Shown here one piece after another: positions 55,786 to 63,321 of a stretch of DNA of 64,000 nt. This DNA is from Rhodoferax sp. U2-2l (GTDB lineage: Bacteria; Pseudomonadota; Gammaproteobacteria; Burkholderiales; Burkholderiaceae_C), in assembly GCF_020594515.1 (NCBI RefSeq), contig NZ_JAJCTH010000015.1, positions 1 to 64,000 on the forward strand, given 5' to 3'. The translations under genes and the position numbers were made by a program. The notes beneath the pieces are model-generated. The model searched no databases, had not been told where the DNA came from, and saw only the letters and a program-made list of their open reading frames with translations. Within the stretch, counting starts at the first letter, position 1; each line of letters opens with the position of its first letter.

Positions 55786-56009
55786 TCTCCCGCGCCGTCG
55801 GTCAGGGCCAGGCGGCGGGCTTCGACCGTGATGGGCAGCGGGGTATCCAAAGGCAGGTCAGGCAGGTCAAACTGCCAGCCATTGGCCAGCGTGACCAGGC
55901 CGCCCCACATGCCGGGCTTGACCATGGCGATGATGGGTTCTTCCAGGTCTTTTTTCGGCACATAGCCGGTCAAAACGCCTTTGCTGTCTTTGCGGATCAT
56001 GAGTTTCAT
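55782..56009 (-). CDS. nifT: Nitrogen fixation protein NifT
   Basis: 75 residues. MKLMIRKDSKGVLTGYVPKK, DLEEPIIAMVKPGMWGGLVT and WQFDLPDL are the NifT/FixU pattern. Occurs in most nif operons; null mutants elsewhere show little effect, so its role is unclear. 41 bp after nifS. Confidence 0.92.
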   Translation of the reverse strand: MKLMIRKDSKGVLTGYVPKKDLEEPIIAMVKPGMWGGLVTLANGWQFDLPDLPLDTPLPITVEARRLALTDGAGD

Positions 56010-56049
56010 CGTCGGCTCCAGGGTGGGTCACAGGGTGGAAAAGTGGGCA

Positions 56050-57198
56050 TCAAGGCAGGCTCAGCGGCGCCTCACACCGCAGCGGGGCCAGCAGCGGCGG
56101 CAGTTCGCGCAGCAGGTAGGCCACGTCTTGCGCGGTGGTGGTGGCGCCCAGCGACAAGCGCATGGTGGCCAGTGCCTCGTCAGGCGACACGCCCATGGCG
56201 GTGAGCACATGCGACGGTACGCTTGCGCCCGACGAACACGCGGCACCGCTGGAGGCGGCCACCTGCAGCCGCTCCAGCCGCTGCAGCACCACATCGGCTG
56301 ACAGTTGACCGAAACGCAGGTAGCTGGTGCCAGGCAGGCGCGGCAGGTGCTGGCACCACACCTGGGTCCCGGGCACGGCCGCTTGCAGGCCACGTTCCAG
56401 CTGGTCGCGCAGCGCCGTGAGGCGACGGGCCTCGGCGGGAATGTCCCCCAGCGCCTCCAGCGCAGCCGCCAAACCGACGATGCCGGGCAAATTTTCGGTA
56501 CCGCCCCGGCGGCCACGCTCCTGGCTACCCTGAGTTTGGGGCAACAGGGGCACGCCCTGGCGCAGCAGCAGCGCCCCCACGCCTTTGGGGCCTTGAAACT
56601 TGTGGGCGGACAGCGACACCGCATCGGCACCGCAGGTGGCAAAGTCAAAGGGCTGTTTGCCAATGAACTGGGTGGCATCCACATGCAGCAGCGCACCGGC
56701 AGCGTGTGCCAGCGCCGCCACGGCTGCCACCGGCATCAAGACGCCGGTTTCGTTGTTGGCAGCCATGAGCGAGACCAGCGCCACGTCCGGGCCGATCTGC
56801 TTCTGAGCGGCGGCCAGGTCCAGCGCGCCGTCTGGGCACACCGGCAGATAGTCCACCGGCACACCGGCCGCAGCCAAGGCGCGGGCCAGCCGCAAGTGCC
56901 CGGCATGCTCTACCGCACTGAACAGGACCCGCGGGCGGCTGGCGGGCGCAGCCGCCAGCAGGCCACGCACCGCCAGGTGGTTGGATTCCGTGGCACCACT
57001 GGTAAAAATGACTTCACCCGGGTGGCAGCCCAGTACCCGCGCGACCGTGGCCCGCGCCCCCGCCAGGCGGCGTTTGGCGTCCTGCCCTGGCCCGTGTTGT
57101 GACGAGGTGTTGGCCCACACACCGGCCATCACCGGCAGCATGGCCGCGATCACCGCAGGTGCCAGCGGCGTGGTGGCGTTGTGGTCGAGGTAGATCAT
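56050..57198 (-). CDS. nifS: Cysteine desulfurase NifS
   Basis: 382 residues, class V PLP enzyme releasing sulfur from cysteine for nitrogenase clusters. MIYLDHNATTPLAP start, GEVIFTSGATESNHLAVRGL, PLP Lys in SLSAHKFQGPKGVG, and the active-site Cys in AASSGAACSSGA. Start at 57198 is chosen by family N-terminus. No nifU follows or precedes it in the window; an IscA-like gene is upstream. Confidence 0.94.
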   Translation of the reverse strand: MIYLDHNATTPLAPAVIAAMLPVMAGVWANTSSQHGPGQDAKRRLAGARATVARVLGCHPGEVIFTSGATESNHLAVRGLLAAAPASRPRVLFSAVEHAGHLRLARALAAAGVPVDYLPVCPDGALDLAAAQKQIGPDVALVSLMAANNETGVLMPVAAVAALAHAAGALLHVDATQFIGKQPFDFATCGADAVSLSAHKFQGPKGVGALLLRQGVPLLPQTQGSQERGRRGGTENLPGIVGLAAALEALGDIPAEARRLTALRDQLERGLQAAVPGTQVWCQHLPRLPGTSYLRFGQLSADVVLQRLERLQVAASSGAACSSGASVPSHVLTAMGVSPDEALATMRLSLGATTTAQDVAYLLRELPPLLAPLRCEAPLSLP

Positions 57199-57226
57199 GG
57201 CAAAAACGGGGGCATCAAACGCTGGC

Positions 57227-57577
57227 TCAGGGCCAGAACTGGCGTTCGGTGTCGGTGCAGAGCCGTTCCAGCGCGGCGTCCAGCGGCTGGTGATCAAAGC
57301 GCACGATCCAGGTGCCGCTGGCATGGTCACGCGCGTACAGGCGCCAGTGGCCGCCGGGCTGCGGCGCCAGCAGGGCGATGTCAATCTGGCCGCCCTGCGG
57401 GTCCACATGGCGTGAGCAGCAGGGGCTTTGAATGCGAAAGTTGCCCCCCTCAGCCAGGACCACCGGTTTGACGTAACGGTAGCGCTGGCGCGCACGCAGG
57501 GCACGTTGCAGGCGAAGCTGGATCAGGTCCAGCACCTGGGCGCCGGGCGCCGCGATGGCTGCGTCGGCGGGCCTCAT
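57227..57577 (-). CDS. Nif-associated DUF3024-like protein
   Basis: 116 residues. Contains RALRARQRYRYVKPVVLAEG, IQSPCCSRHVDPQGGQIDI, WRLYARDHASGTWIVRF and DTERQFWP. The CC-SR-H segment and the aromatic C-terminus resemble the DUF3024 pattern in nif clusters as I remember it; not certain. Overlaps the upstream NifZ-like gene by 4 bases (ATGA) and lies 28 bp before nifS. Confidence 0.7.
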   Translation of the reverse strand: MRPADAAIAAPGAQVLDLIQLRLQRALRARQRYRYVKPVVLAEGGNFRIQSPCCSRHVDPQGGQIDIALLAPQPGGHWRLYARDHASGTWIVRFDHQPLDAALERLCTDTERQFWP

Positions 57578-57879
57578 GCCGTCCCCGCCGTCTCAGGCAG
57601 CAGGCCCGGCGGCACCGGCGCCAGCTCCATTTCCAGGCAGCCCACCACACAGTCGACAAACTGCACCAGGTACACCGGTTCGTTGAGGTCGCTCGCGTAG
57701 CCGATGTTGACAATCTCACCCAGCGAGCCGCGCGCGGCCAGCAGCGCGTCAGGCGCACGCTCGGGGTGGCTGCCGTCGTTGATCAGGTCGTCCAGCGCCA
57801 TCACGCGTTGGCCCCAGGCGTAGGCGGGGGCGCGGGGCTCCAATCCGGGCAAAACGGGTGTGGCAGCGGGTGTGTTCAT
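57574..57879 (-). CDS. NifZ-family protein (second copy)
   Basis: 101 residues: AYAWGQRVMALDDLINDGSH, GEIVNIGYASDLNEPVYLVQ and VDCVVGCLEMELAPVPPGLL. The VV/GEIV and Y/FLVQF core is the NifZ (SH3-like) fold. It follows nifZ by 8 bp, so the operon carries two related copies. Confidence 0.78.
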   Translation of the reverse strand: MNTPAATPVLPGLEPRAPAYAWGQRVMALDDLINDGSHPERAPDALLAARGSLGEIVNIGYASDLNEPVYLVQFVDCVVGCLEMELAPVPPGLLPETAGTA

Positions 57880-57887
57880 GGTGGGCC

Positions 57888-58253
57888 TCAGTCGGTGGGG
57901 GACGGTGCGGGTTGGCCGGTGCCAAGGCGGGCCACGGCGGCGGCCTTGTCACCCAGTTGCGCCAGCACCTCGTCGGGCAGCTTGTCCAGCGTGCAGAGTT
58001 CCTTGGCGCGCATACCGACGCGGTGGCCGGTCTCGACAAACTCCACCGCGTAGATGTAGTACTGCTGCAAAAAGGTGCCAATGCTGGTGACATACCCCAC
58101 ATCCCCCTTGTGCACCAGCACGTCACCGATGTCGTAGCCGCGGTAGGTGCCATCGTTGCGCACCACCGAGCGCGACACCACCCGCTCGCCATAGTCAAAC
58201 CGTGGCGGGTAGGCCAGCTCAATCTCTGCCTCGTCGCGGTTGATGTCAGCCAT
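57888..58253 (-). CDS. nifZ: NifZ family protein
   Basis: 121 residues: IELAYPPRFDYGERVVSRSV, RNDGTYRGYDIGDVLVHKGD, VGYVTSIGTFLQQYYIYAVE and HRVGMRAKELCTLDKLPDEV. NifZ is needed with a chaperone for P-cluster formation in the second half of the MoFe protein. Start at 58253 (MADINRDEAE) matches the family; upstream sequence is unlike it. Confidence 0.93.
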   Translation of the reverse strand: MADINRDEAEIELAYPPRFDYGERVVSRSVVRNDGTYRGYDIGDVLVHKGDVGYVTSIGTFLQQYYIYAVEFVETGHRVGMRAKELCTLDKLPDEVLAQLGDKAAAVARLGTGQPAPSPTD

Positions 58254-58370
58254 GAAGCACCTCTGCCAGATGAAGGGGACGGGCCAGGCGCGCAAACGCC
58301 AGCGCGCGCACACGACGTGCGCCGGGTGTGCGGCGGGGTGCTGGCAGGACGACAACCGCGTTCATAAACC

Positions 58371-58955
58371 TCAACCCGGGCTCGGGCCTGGACCCGGCGA
58401 TGTGTCACCCCAGCCGCGCACCGGATAGTCCAGCGGCGCACCTTCGGGCAGGCCGTGTTCATGGCGGTTGAGCACATGCCACAGCAGCGCGCCGCCCACC
58501 TGGTCTTGCGGGTCCAGGCGGCGCAACTCGCCCAGCATCAGCCGGGCCTCGTCCATGTCGCCCAGGCGCAGGTTGAGGTAGGCCAGACCTTTGAGGGTGA
58601 ACAAATAGAAGCGCACCGCCGGGTCGCTGCGGGTGGCCTCACTGCTTGGTGGCTGATCACCAAAATTCGGCCCCAGGGCAGTGCGAGCAATGGCCAGGGC
58701 GTTGTCGCCGGTCGCCCTCGCCTGCGTCAGATCATGACTGTAAAAATAATAGCGATACAGCGCAATCAGCGGCGCCGGGTGCCGAGGTGCGGCGGCACGC
58801 GCCTGCTCCAGCAGGGCCAGGGCCTGTTGTGGCTTGTCGCGGCAACGCCCCGCCTCGGTGATCAGTGCCTCGACCTGCGGGCTCAGGCCGCCACCAATGA
58901 CACCGTCGGCAAAAGCCGCCAGGTCATTGGCAAACTGCAGGCGGTCCGCAGGCAT
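58371..58955 (-). CDS. Nif-operon TPR-like helical protein
   Basis: 194 residues. Helical repeats with spacing of a tetratricopeptide protein: QALALLEQARAAAPRHPAPL, ALYRYYFYSHDLTQARATGD, FTLKGLAYLNLRLGDMDEAR and LGELRRLDPQDQVGGALLWH. Likely a protein-protein adaptor in cluster assembly. Start at 58955 (MPADRLQFAND). 17 bp after the IscA-like gene, 117 bp before nifZ. Found in several nif clusters but not assigned a function. Confidence 0.75.
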   Translation of the reverse strand: MPADRLQFANDLAAFADGVIGGGLSPQVEALITEAGRCRDKPQQALALLEQARAAAPRHPAPLIALYRYYFYSHDLTQARATGDNALAIARTALGPNFGDQPPSSEATRSDPAVRFYLFTLKGLAYLNLRLGDMDEARLMLGELRRLDPQDQVGGALLWHVLNRHEHGLPEGAPLDYPVRGWGDTSPGPGPSPG

Positions 58956-58971
58956 GGTATGGGGGCCGCCG

Positions 58972-59376
58972 TCAGGACGGCAGCACAGGCGCCACCGGGC
59001 GACCCCGGCCAATCGCGCTGATGTTGATGTGTGTCACACCCGCCTGAGGGGCGCCCGCGCTGCTGCAGGCGCAGGCCTCCTTGTTGGGGTCGGTGAAGCT
59101 CAGTCCCGACTCGGTGGCGGTCTCGATGAAGTCCATGGTCAGGCCATTGAGCAACAAACGACTCTCAGCCGCCAGAAACAGGCGCACACCGCCCACCTCA
59201 CACAGCTGCTCGTCGGCAGCGGGCGCCAGCTGGGCGCTGAAGTCGCTGGAGTAGCCGGAGCAGCCACCCGGCGTGACCGCCAGCCGCAGGCCTGCGCCTG
59301 CGCCCAGGCCAGAGAAGCGCACAACACGGTTGATGAATTTCGCTGCAGCAGGGGTGACGGTGAGGTTGGGCAACAT
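58972..59376 (-). CDS. A-type iron-sulfur carrier (IscA/NifIscA-like)
   Basis: 134 residues, longer than the usual 107. TPAAAKFINRVVRFSGLGAG, LAVTPGGCSGYSSDFSAQLA (first Cys) and the pair CAC in KEACACSSAG give the three Cys that hold [4Fe-4S]. A C-terminal extension (GVTHINISAIGRGRPVAPVL) is extra. Lies in the nifB operon 27 bp after fdxN; supplies clusters to nif proteins, possibly in place of NifU. Confidence 0.85.
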   Translation of the reverse strand: MLPNLTVTPAAAKFINRVVRFSGLGAGAGLRLAVTPGGCSGYSSDFSAQLAPAADEQLCEVGGVRLFLAAESRLLLNGLTMDFIETATESGLSFTDPNKEACACSSAGAPQAGVTHINISAIGRGRPVAPVLPS

Positions 59377-59403
59377 GGCGGGGGTGCTTTCAGAGAAATG
59401 GCA

Positions 59404-59598
59404 TCAGACTTCGGTGATGCAGTCGTCCACCGGACAGATGGCCACACACTGCGGGTCGTCAAAGTGGCTTTCGCAGTCGTTGCACTTCTTGGGGTCAATC
59501 GCGTAGATGCCGCTCTTGACGCGGATGGCGGCGTTGGGGCACACCGGCTCGCAGGCGTCGCACGAGGTGCAGATGTCGGTGTTGATCTTGTGGGTCAT
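59404..59598 (-). CDS. fdxN: Ferredoxin FdxN (2[4Fe-4S])
   Basis: 64 residues: [18 protein letters not shown] (C-x2-C-x2-C-x3-C) and [20 protein letters not shown] (C-x2-C-x8-C-x3-C). The 8-residue gap in the second motif is typical of the FdxN/FdI type following nifB. Electron donor for NifB or nitrogenase. 38 bp after nifB. Confidence 0.92.
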   Translation of the reverse strand: MTHKINTDICTSCDACEPVCPNAAIRVKSGIYAIDPKKCNDCESHFDDPQCVAICPVDDCITEV

Positions 59599-59635
59599 GG
59601 CTAATCTCCTGTCGGGTTGGCTAATGAAAAAAGGT

Positions 59636-61225
59636 TCAGGCGGCCAGTGCGGTGTAGGCGCCCTGGCGGATGGCGGCGTCACCACGGTGCTGGTGCAACA
59701 CGGCGCCGCTGGCCACGCGGGCGCGGTAGTCGTTGAACCAGTCGAGCGCGGCTTTTTCGATGAATTCACCGACATAAGCGTCCACCGGCTCGACACCGGC
59801 CAACATCAGTTCGTCGCGCGGGCAGGCGCCGATCTTGGCCACCAGCACCGCGTGGCAGTCGTTGATGGCGCGCACCACCGAGGGCAGTTGTTCGTCGTCA
59901 CCGGCGCCGCCCTGGCAGTACTGGTCCACCCGCCGGTGGCCCACAAAATGGGCCTTGGCGGCAGAGACCTCATAGACCTGGAACTCGGTCACATGGCCAA
60001 AGTGCTCGTTGACACGCCCGCCGCCCTTGGTGGCCACTGCCACCAGCACCTTGAGGTCCTGCGCGGCCTGCAGCGCACTGGCCACCGCCAGGGCCTGCTG
60101 TTTGGCGGCCTGCTGGGCACTGCGCTCCTGCTCAACCTTGTCCTGGTAGGCCTTGCGTTTTTCCAGGTCGTAGTCCACCTCCATGGCGTCGAGCTTGTCG
60201 AGGGTGAATTCGTCGCTGCGGTCTTCACCAAGCAGGCCCACCGCGTCGGCACGGCATTGGCGGCAGTGGCGCATCAGGTTGGCGCCGCCCATGCAGGCGT
60301 CCTGCACGGCTTTGAGCTCCTGGGCGCTGGGGCCACGCTGGCCGGTCAGGCCAAACACCGTGCCGTGTTCGGGCTCGGAGATCAGCGGCATGATGTTGTG
60401 CAGGAAGGCACCGCGTTTTTTCACCTCGCGGTTCACATCCATCAGGTGCTGGTCATTGATGCCGGGGATCAGCACCGAGTTGACCTTGGTGAGCACACCA
60501 CGTGCGGTGAGCATCTCCAGGCCCAGCATCTGGCGCTGGTGCAACACAGTAGCGGCCTCGATGCCGGTCAGCCGTTTGTGGTTCCAGAAAATCCAGGGGT
60601 AGATCTTGGCGCCGATCTCGGGGTCCACCATGTTGATGGTGATCGTCACGTGGTCAATGTTGTGTTTGCAGATCTCGTCCACCAGATCGGGCAAGGCCAG
60701 CCCGTTGGTCGAGAGACACAGCTTGATGTCGGGGGCCCTCGCTGTGAGCATGCGCATGGTGTCGAAGGTCTTCCTCGGATTGGCCAACGCATCACCAGGA
60801 CCGGCAATACCGAGCACTGTCATCTGCGGGATGGCGCTGGCCACCGCCACCACCTTCTTCACGGCCTGCTCGGGCGTGAGCTTTTGTGACACCACACCCG
60901 GGCGCGACTCGTTGCTGCAGTCGTATTTGCGGTTGCAGTAATTGCACTGGATGTTGCAGGCCGGCGCCACCGCCACATGCATGCGGGCAAAGTGGTGGTG
61001 GGCTTCCTCGGAGTAACAGGGGTGGTTCTTTACCTTGTCCCAGACCTCGGCCGGCATGTCCTGCGGACCATCGGACGAGCCACAACTGGCCTTGCCCTCA
61101 CCCCCGGTGGTACCGCAGCCGCCACCGTTTGAGGCCGATTCAAGCCTGATCTTCAGAGGTTTGAGCTGACCCATGCTGACATAGGTCGTGCCGGGTTGGG
61201 TACCGGTGAGCGCGCTTGTTGGCAT
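59636..61225 (-). CDS. nifB: FeMo-cofactor biosynthesis radical SAM protein NifB
   Basis: 529 residues from the ATG at 61225, with AAGGG about 8 bases upstream. Radical SAM motif [14 protein letters not shown] near residue 100, substrate-cluster Cys around it, [13 protein letters not shown] and [15 protein letters not shown] further on, then a C-terminal NifX-like domain ([20 protein letters not shown]). Makes NifB-co, the core of FeMo-co. The N-terminus carries an extra Gly/Ser stretch ([20 protein letters not shown]) with Cys. First gene of the ten-plus-gene operon behind a sigma-54 promoter and two NifA sites. Confidence 0.97.
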   Translation of the reverse strand: MPTSALTGTQPGTTYVSMGQLKPLKIRLESASNGGGCGTTGGEGKASCGSSDGPQDMPAEVWDKVKNHPCYSEEAHHHFARMHVAVAPACNIQCNYCNRKYDCSNESRPGVVSQKLTPEQAVKKVVAVASAIPQMTVLGIAGPGDALANPRKTFDTMRMLTARAPDIKLCLSTNGLALPDLVDEICKHNIDHVTITINMVDPEIGAKIYPWIFWNHKRLTGIEAATVLHQRQMLGLEMLTARGVLTKVNSVLIPGINDQHLMDVNREVKKRGAFLHNIMPLISEPEHGTVFGLTGQRGPSAQELKAVQDACMGGANLMRHCRQCRADAVGLLGEDRSDEFTLDKLDAMEVDYDLEKRKAYQDKVEQERSAQQAAKQQALAVASALQAAQDLKVLVAVATKGGGRVNEHFGHVTEFQVYEVSAAKAHFVGHRRVDQYCQGGAGDDEQLPSVVRAINDCHAVLVAKIGACPRDELMLAGVEPVDAYVGEFIEKAALDWFNDYRARVASGAVLHQHRGDAAIRQGAYTALAA

Positions 61226-61271
61226 GGAGAAACCCTTCATGCGGTCGACCGTGACCGCTTGGGGCTTGATT

Positions 61272-61287
61272 AGCGAGTTCCATGCCA
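61272..61287 (-). promoter_or_regulatory. Sigma-54 (-24/-12) promoter of nifB
   Basis: Minus strand TGGCATGGAACTCGCT: GG-N10-GC with TGGCAT at -24; the -12 box is TCGCT rather than TTGCT. 47 bases before the nifB ATG. Confidence 0.8.
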
Positions 61288-61316
61288 CGCCAAAACACCG
61301 GTTTTTGGCTGGGTTT

Positions 61317-61332
61317 TGTCGGTTGTGACACA
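61317..61332 (-). promoter_or_regulatory. NifA upstream activator site 1 for nifB
   Basis: TGT (61317-61319) N10 ACA (61330-61332), a dyad site about 30-45 bases above the -24 box. Confidence 0.75.
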
Positions 61333-61370
61333 CCCGACCCAGTGCGGCCAGAGCGACTTGGCGGGCGGCT

Positions 61371-61386
61371 TGTCAGTGATGCGACA
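61371..61386 (-). promoter_or_regulatory. NifA upstream activator site 2 for nifB
   Basis: TGT (61371-61373) N10 ACA (61384-61386), with further inverted bases outside. About 85-100 bases above the -24 box, the typical NifA distance. Confidence 0.8.
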
Positions 61387-61460
61387 AAGCTGACACAGCG
61401 TCGGACGGAGGACGCGGACGTGTCCACATCGGTGGCCAGCTGCTCAAGACAGCCGTTGGC

Positions 61461-63050
61461 TCAATGCGCGGGATGCAGAAAAACGATGAACTCGCGGTCT
61501 GCGGTGAGCATGTGGCGCGCCACCACTTCCTGGGTCAGGTAGACAAACAACTCACCCACCAACAGCTGCCCGCCCTTGAACTGCGCCGACAGCGTGCGGG
61601 CCTGGTCCAGCAGGTCGCGGTGCAGTCTGGCGTGCTCGACCGCACCGGGGTAACCGGTTTGGTGAAGAAACGCCTCTTCCTCTTGAAAGTGTTCCGCAAT
61701 GTCGGCCACAAAGTTGTCGATATGTTGTGCCATCTCGGCCACACCGCGCCCGGCCACAATCACATCCAAAATTCGGTTGGCTTCGTTGAAGAGTCTGTGG
61801 TGGTGGCTATCGATGACCAGGTTGCCACTTTCATAACGCGGGTGCCAGACCAAGGGCAGCAGTCTGCCGGGCACCTGCGCAGACACGGTGGCCTTCTGCG
61901 CCAACTGCACCCGATTGCGCCCGCCCTGTTTGGCCAGGTACAGCGCCTCATCCGCGGCACTGAGCAAAGCCAAGGCGTCAACATAACCACCGTCCACCAT
62001 GGCCGCCACCCCCATGCTCACCGTCAGCCGCCCCAAAGGCGCCTTGGCATGGGGCAGGTTCAACTGCTCCACCGATTGCCGCACGGCATCCGCCAGACGT
62101 TGGCCGTCCTCGGCATGGGTGTTGGGCAGAATCAGCAGAAACTCTTCACCGCCATAACGCGCCGCCAGATCACCGGCCCGGCGCATGCCCGACTGGATCA
62201 CCTGCGCGATGTGCCGCAGGCACTCATCACCGGCCAGATGGCCATAGTGGTCGTTATAGGGTTTGAAGAAATCGATGTCGATCATCACCACCGCAAAGGG
62301 CTGCCTGGACCGCTTGAACCGCGCCCACTCCTGGGTCAGCGCTTGGTTGAGGTGGCGGCGATTGGCCAGCCCGGTGAGCTCGTCCTGGGTGGCCAGCTGG
62401 CGGTTCTGGTCATCGGCCCGGTCTTTGGACATCAGAACAAAACCAATCGACAGCAGCACCAGGGTCACCAGCACGCCGAGCAGACTGATGACCTGCACCG
62501 GATTGTTCCCGCTGGCGTCCAGCACCCCGACCGACCCGGTGCGAAGCACATCCAGCACCCGAAAGCTCAACAGCACCGTCGCCATCACCAGCCCGGTCAT
62601 CAGAAAGTACTGGCCGCGCCCGGGGGTGTGGCGACGGGCCAGCAACATCAGCCCCAAGGCCAGCCCCGCCTGAAACACCGAAATCAGGTTGACCACCACA
62701 AAGCGGATGGCGGCCTGCTCATACAGCAGCACAAAAATCACCACCTCGGCCATCACCGGGCCCCAGATCAGGCCCCGGGGTGCGGAACGACGGTAGAACT
62801 CGAACAAACCCCGGGTGAACAGCGCCCAGGCACAGGCGCGTGTCACCACAGCGGCGAACAAACCCACAAACTGGCCCAAGGCGTCCACCTGGCTGAAAAA
62901 CACATACGACGCCATGTGCAAGGCCAGCCCCGCAGCCCAGTAACGCATGCCATCACGCTGGTCCTGATGCGCCACCACAGCCACCGACACGGCCAGCACG
63001 GTCCCCATCAGAACAATCACCAAAAGCAAGGTATGGATGTCAACGGTCAT
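61461..63050 (-). CDS. Membrane diguanylate cyclase with C-terminal hemerythrin domain
   Basis: 529 residues: about six membrane spans (1-200), a GGDEF domain with ARYGGEEFLLIL and an intact RxxD inhibition site (RAGD five residues before), then a hemerythrin domain with DSHHHRLFNEANRI, HFQEEEAFLHQTG, EHARLHRDLL and RHMLTADREF, i.e. the His/Glu/Asp set for a di-iron O2-binding site. It should make cyclic-di-GMP in response to oxygen or redox state. Divergent arrangement is not seen: it is on the nifB strand, 236 bp upstream of the nifB ATG. Confidence 0.9.
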   Translation of the reverse strand: MTVDIHTLLLVIVLMGTVLAVSVAVVAHQDQRDGMRYWAAGLALHMASYVFFSQVDALGQFVGLFAAVVTRACAWALFTRGLFEFYRRSAPRGLIWGPVMAEVVIFVLLYEQAAIRFVVVNLISVFQAGLALGLMLLARRHTPGRGQYFLMTGLVMATVLLSFRVLDVLRTGSVGVLDASGNNPVQVISLLGVLVTLVLLSIGFVLMSKDRADDQNRQLATQDELTGLANRRHLNQALTQEWARFKRSRQPFAVVMIDIDFFKPYNDHYGHLAGDECLRHIAQVIQSGMRRAGDLAARYGGEEFLLILPNTHAEDGQRLADAVRQSVEQLNLPHAKAPLGRLTVSMGVAAMVDGGYVDALALLSAADEALYLAKQGGRNRVQLAQKATVSAQVPGRLLPLVWHPRYESGNLVIDSHHHRLFNEANRILDVIVAGRGVAEMAQHIDNFVADIAEHFQEEEAFLHQTGYPGAVEHARLHRDLLDQARTLSAQFKGGQLLVGELFVYLTQEVVARHMLTADREFIVFLHPAH

Positions 63051-63321
63051 GCGCCTATTGTCTCGTATGGTTGCTATGAGATTGGGAGTCGATCACGTGT
63101 TGCAAGAATCTGGTGAAGGTGGGGCGATTTGCTCCCGGGATAGCTCGTTTTCTGGGGGGTGATCCGCCTTTTGTGCACTTCATCACTCTCTGGCTTGGAA
63201 AACCGGGGAAGCGCAGATGGTTCAACAGTTGTGACTGGCAGGTGGCCAAGATGCAGCGGAAGCAAACGCAGGTCTGTGGCTAGCATCTATTATCGAAAGG
63301 AAACGATTGGAGGGTGATCAC
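63051..63321. other. Spacer before the HEPN-like gene
   Basis: 271 bp with no assignable gene. Short frames (for example one with LQESGEGGAICSRDSSFS) lack known domains. The base composition drops toward the right, marking a change of region. Confidence 0.4.

Noticed and set aside
59507-60889. 460-codon plus-strand ORF over nifB
   Set aside because: Mirror of nifB codons; Leu/Val/His-rich, no homology recognised.
61464-63116. 550-codon plus-strand ORF
   Set aside because: Antisense to the GGDEF-hemerythrin gene; low-complexity His/Gln composition and no start signal.
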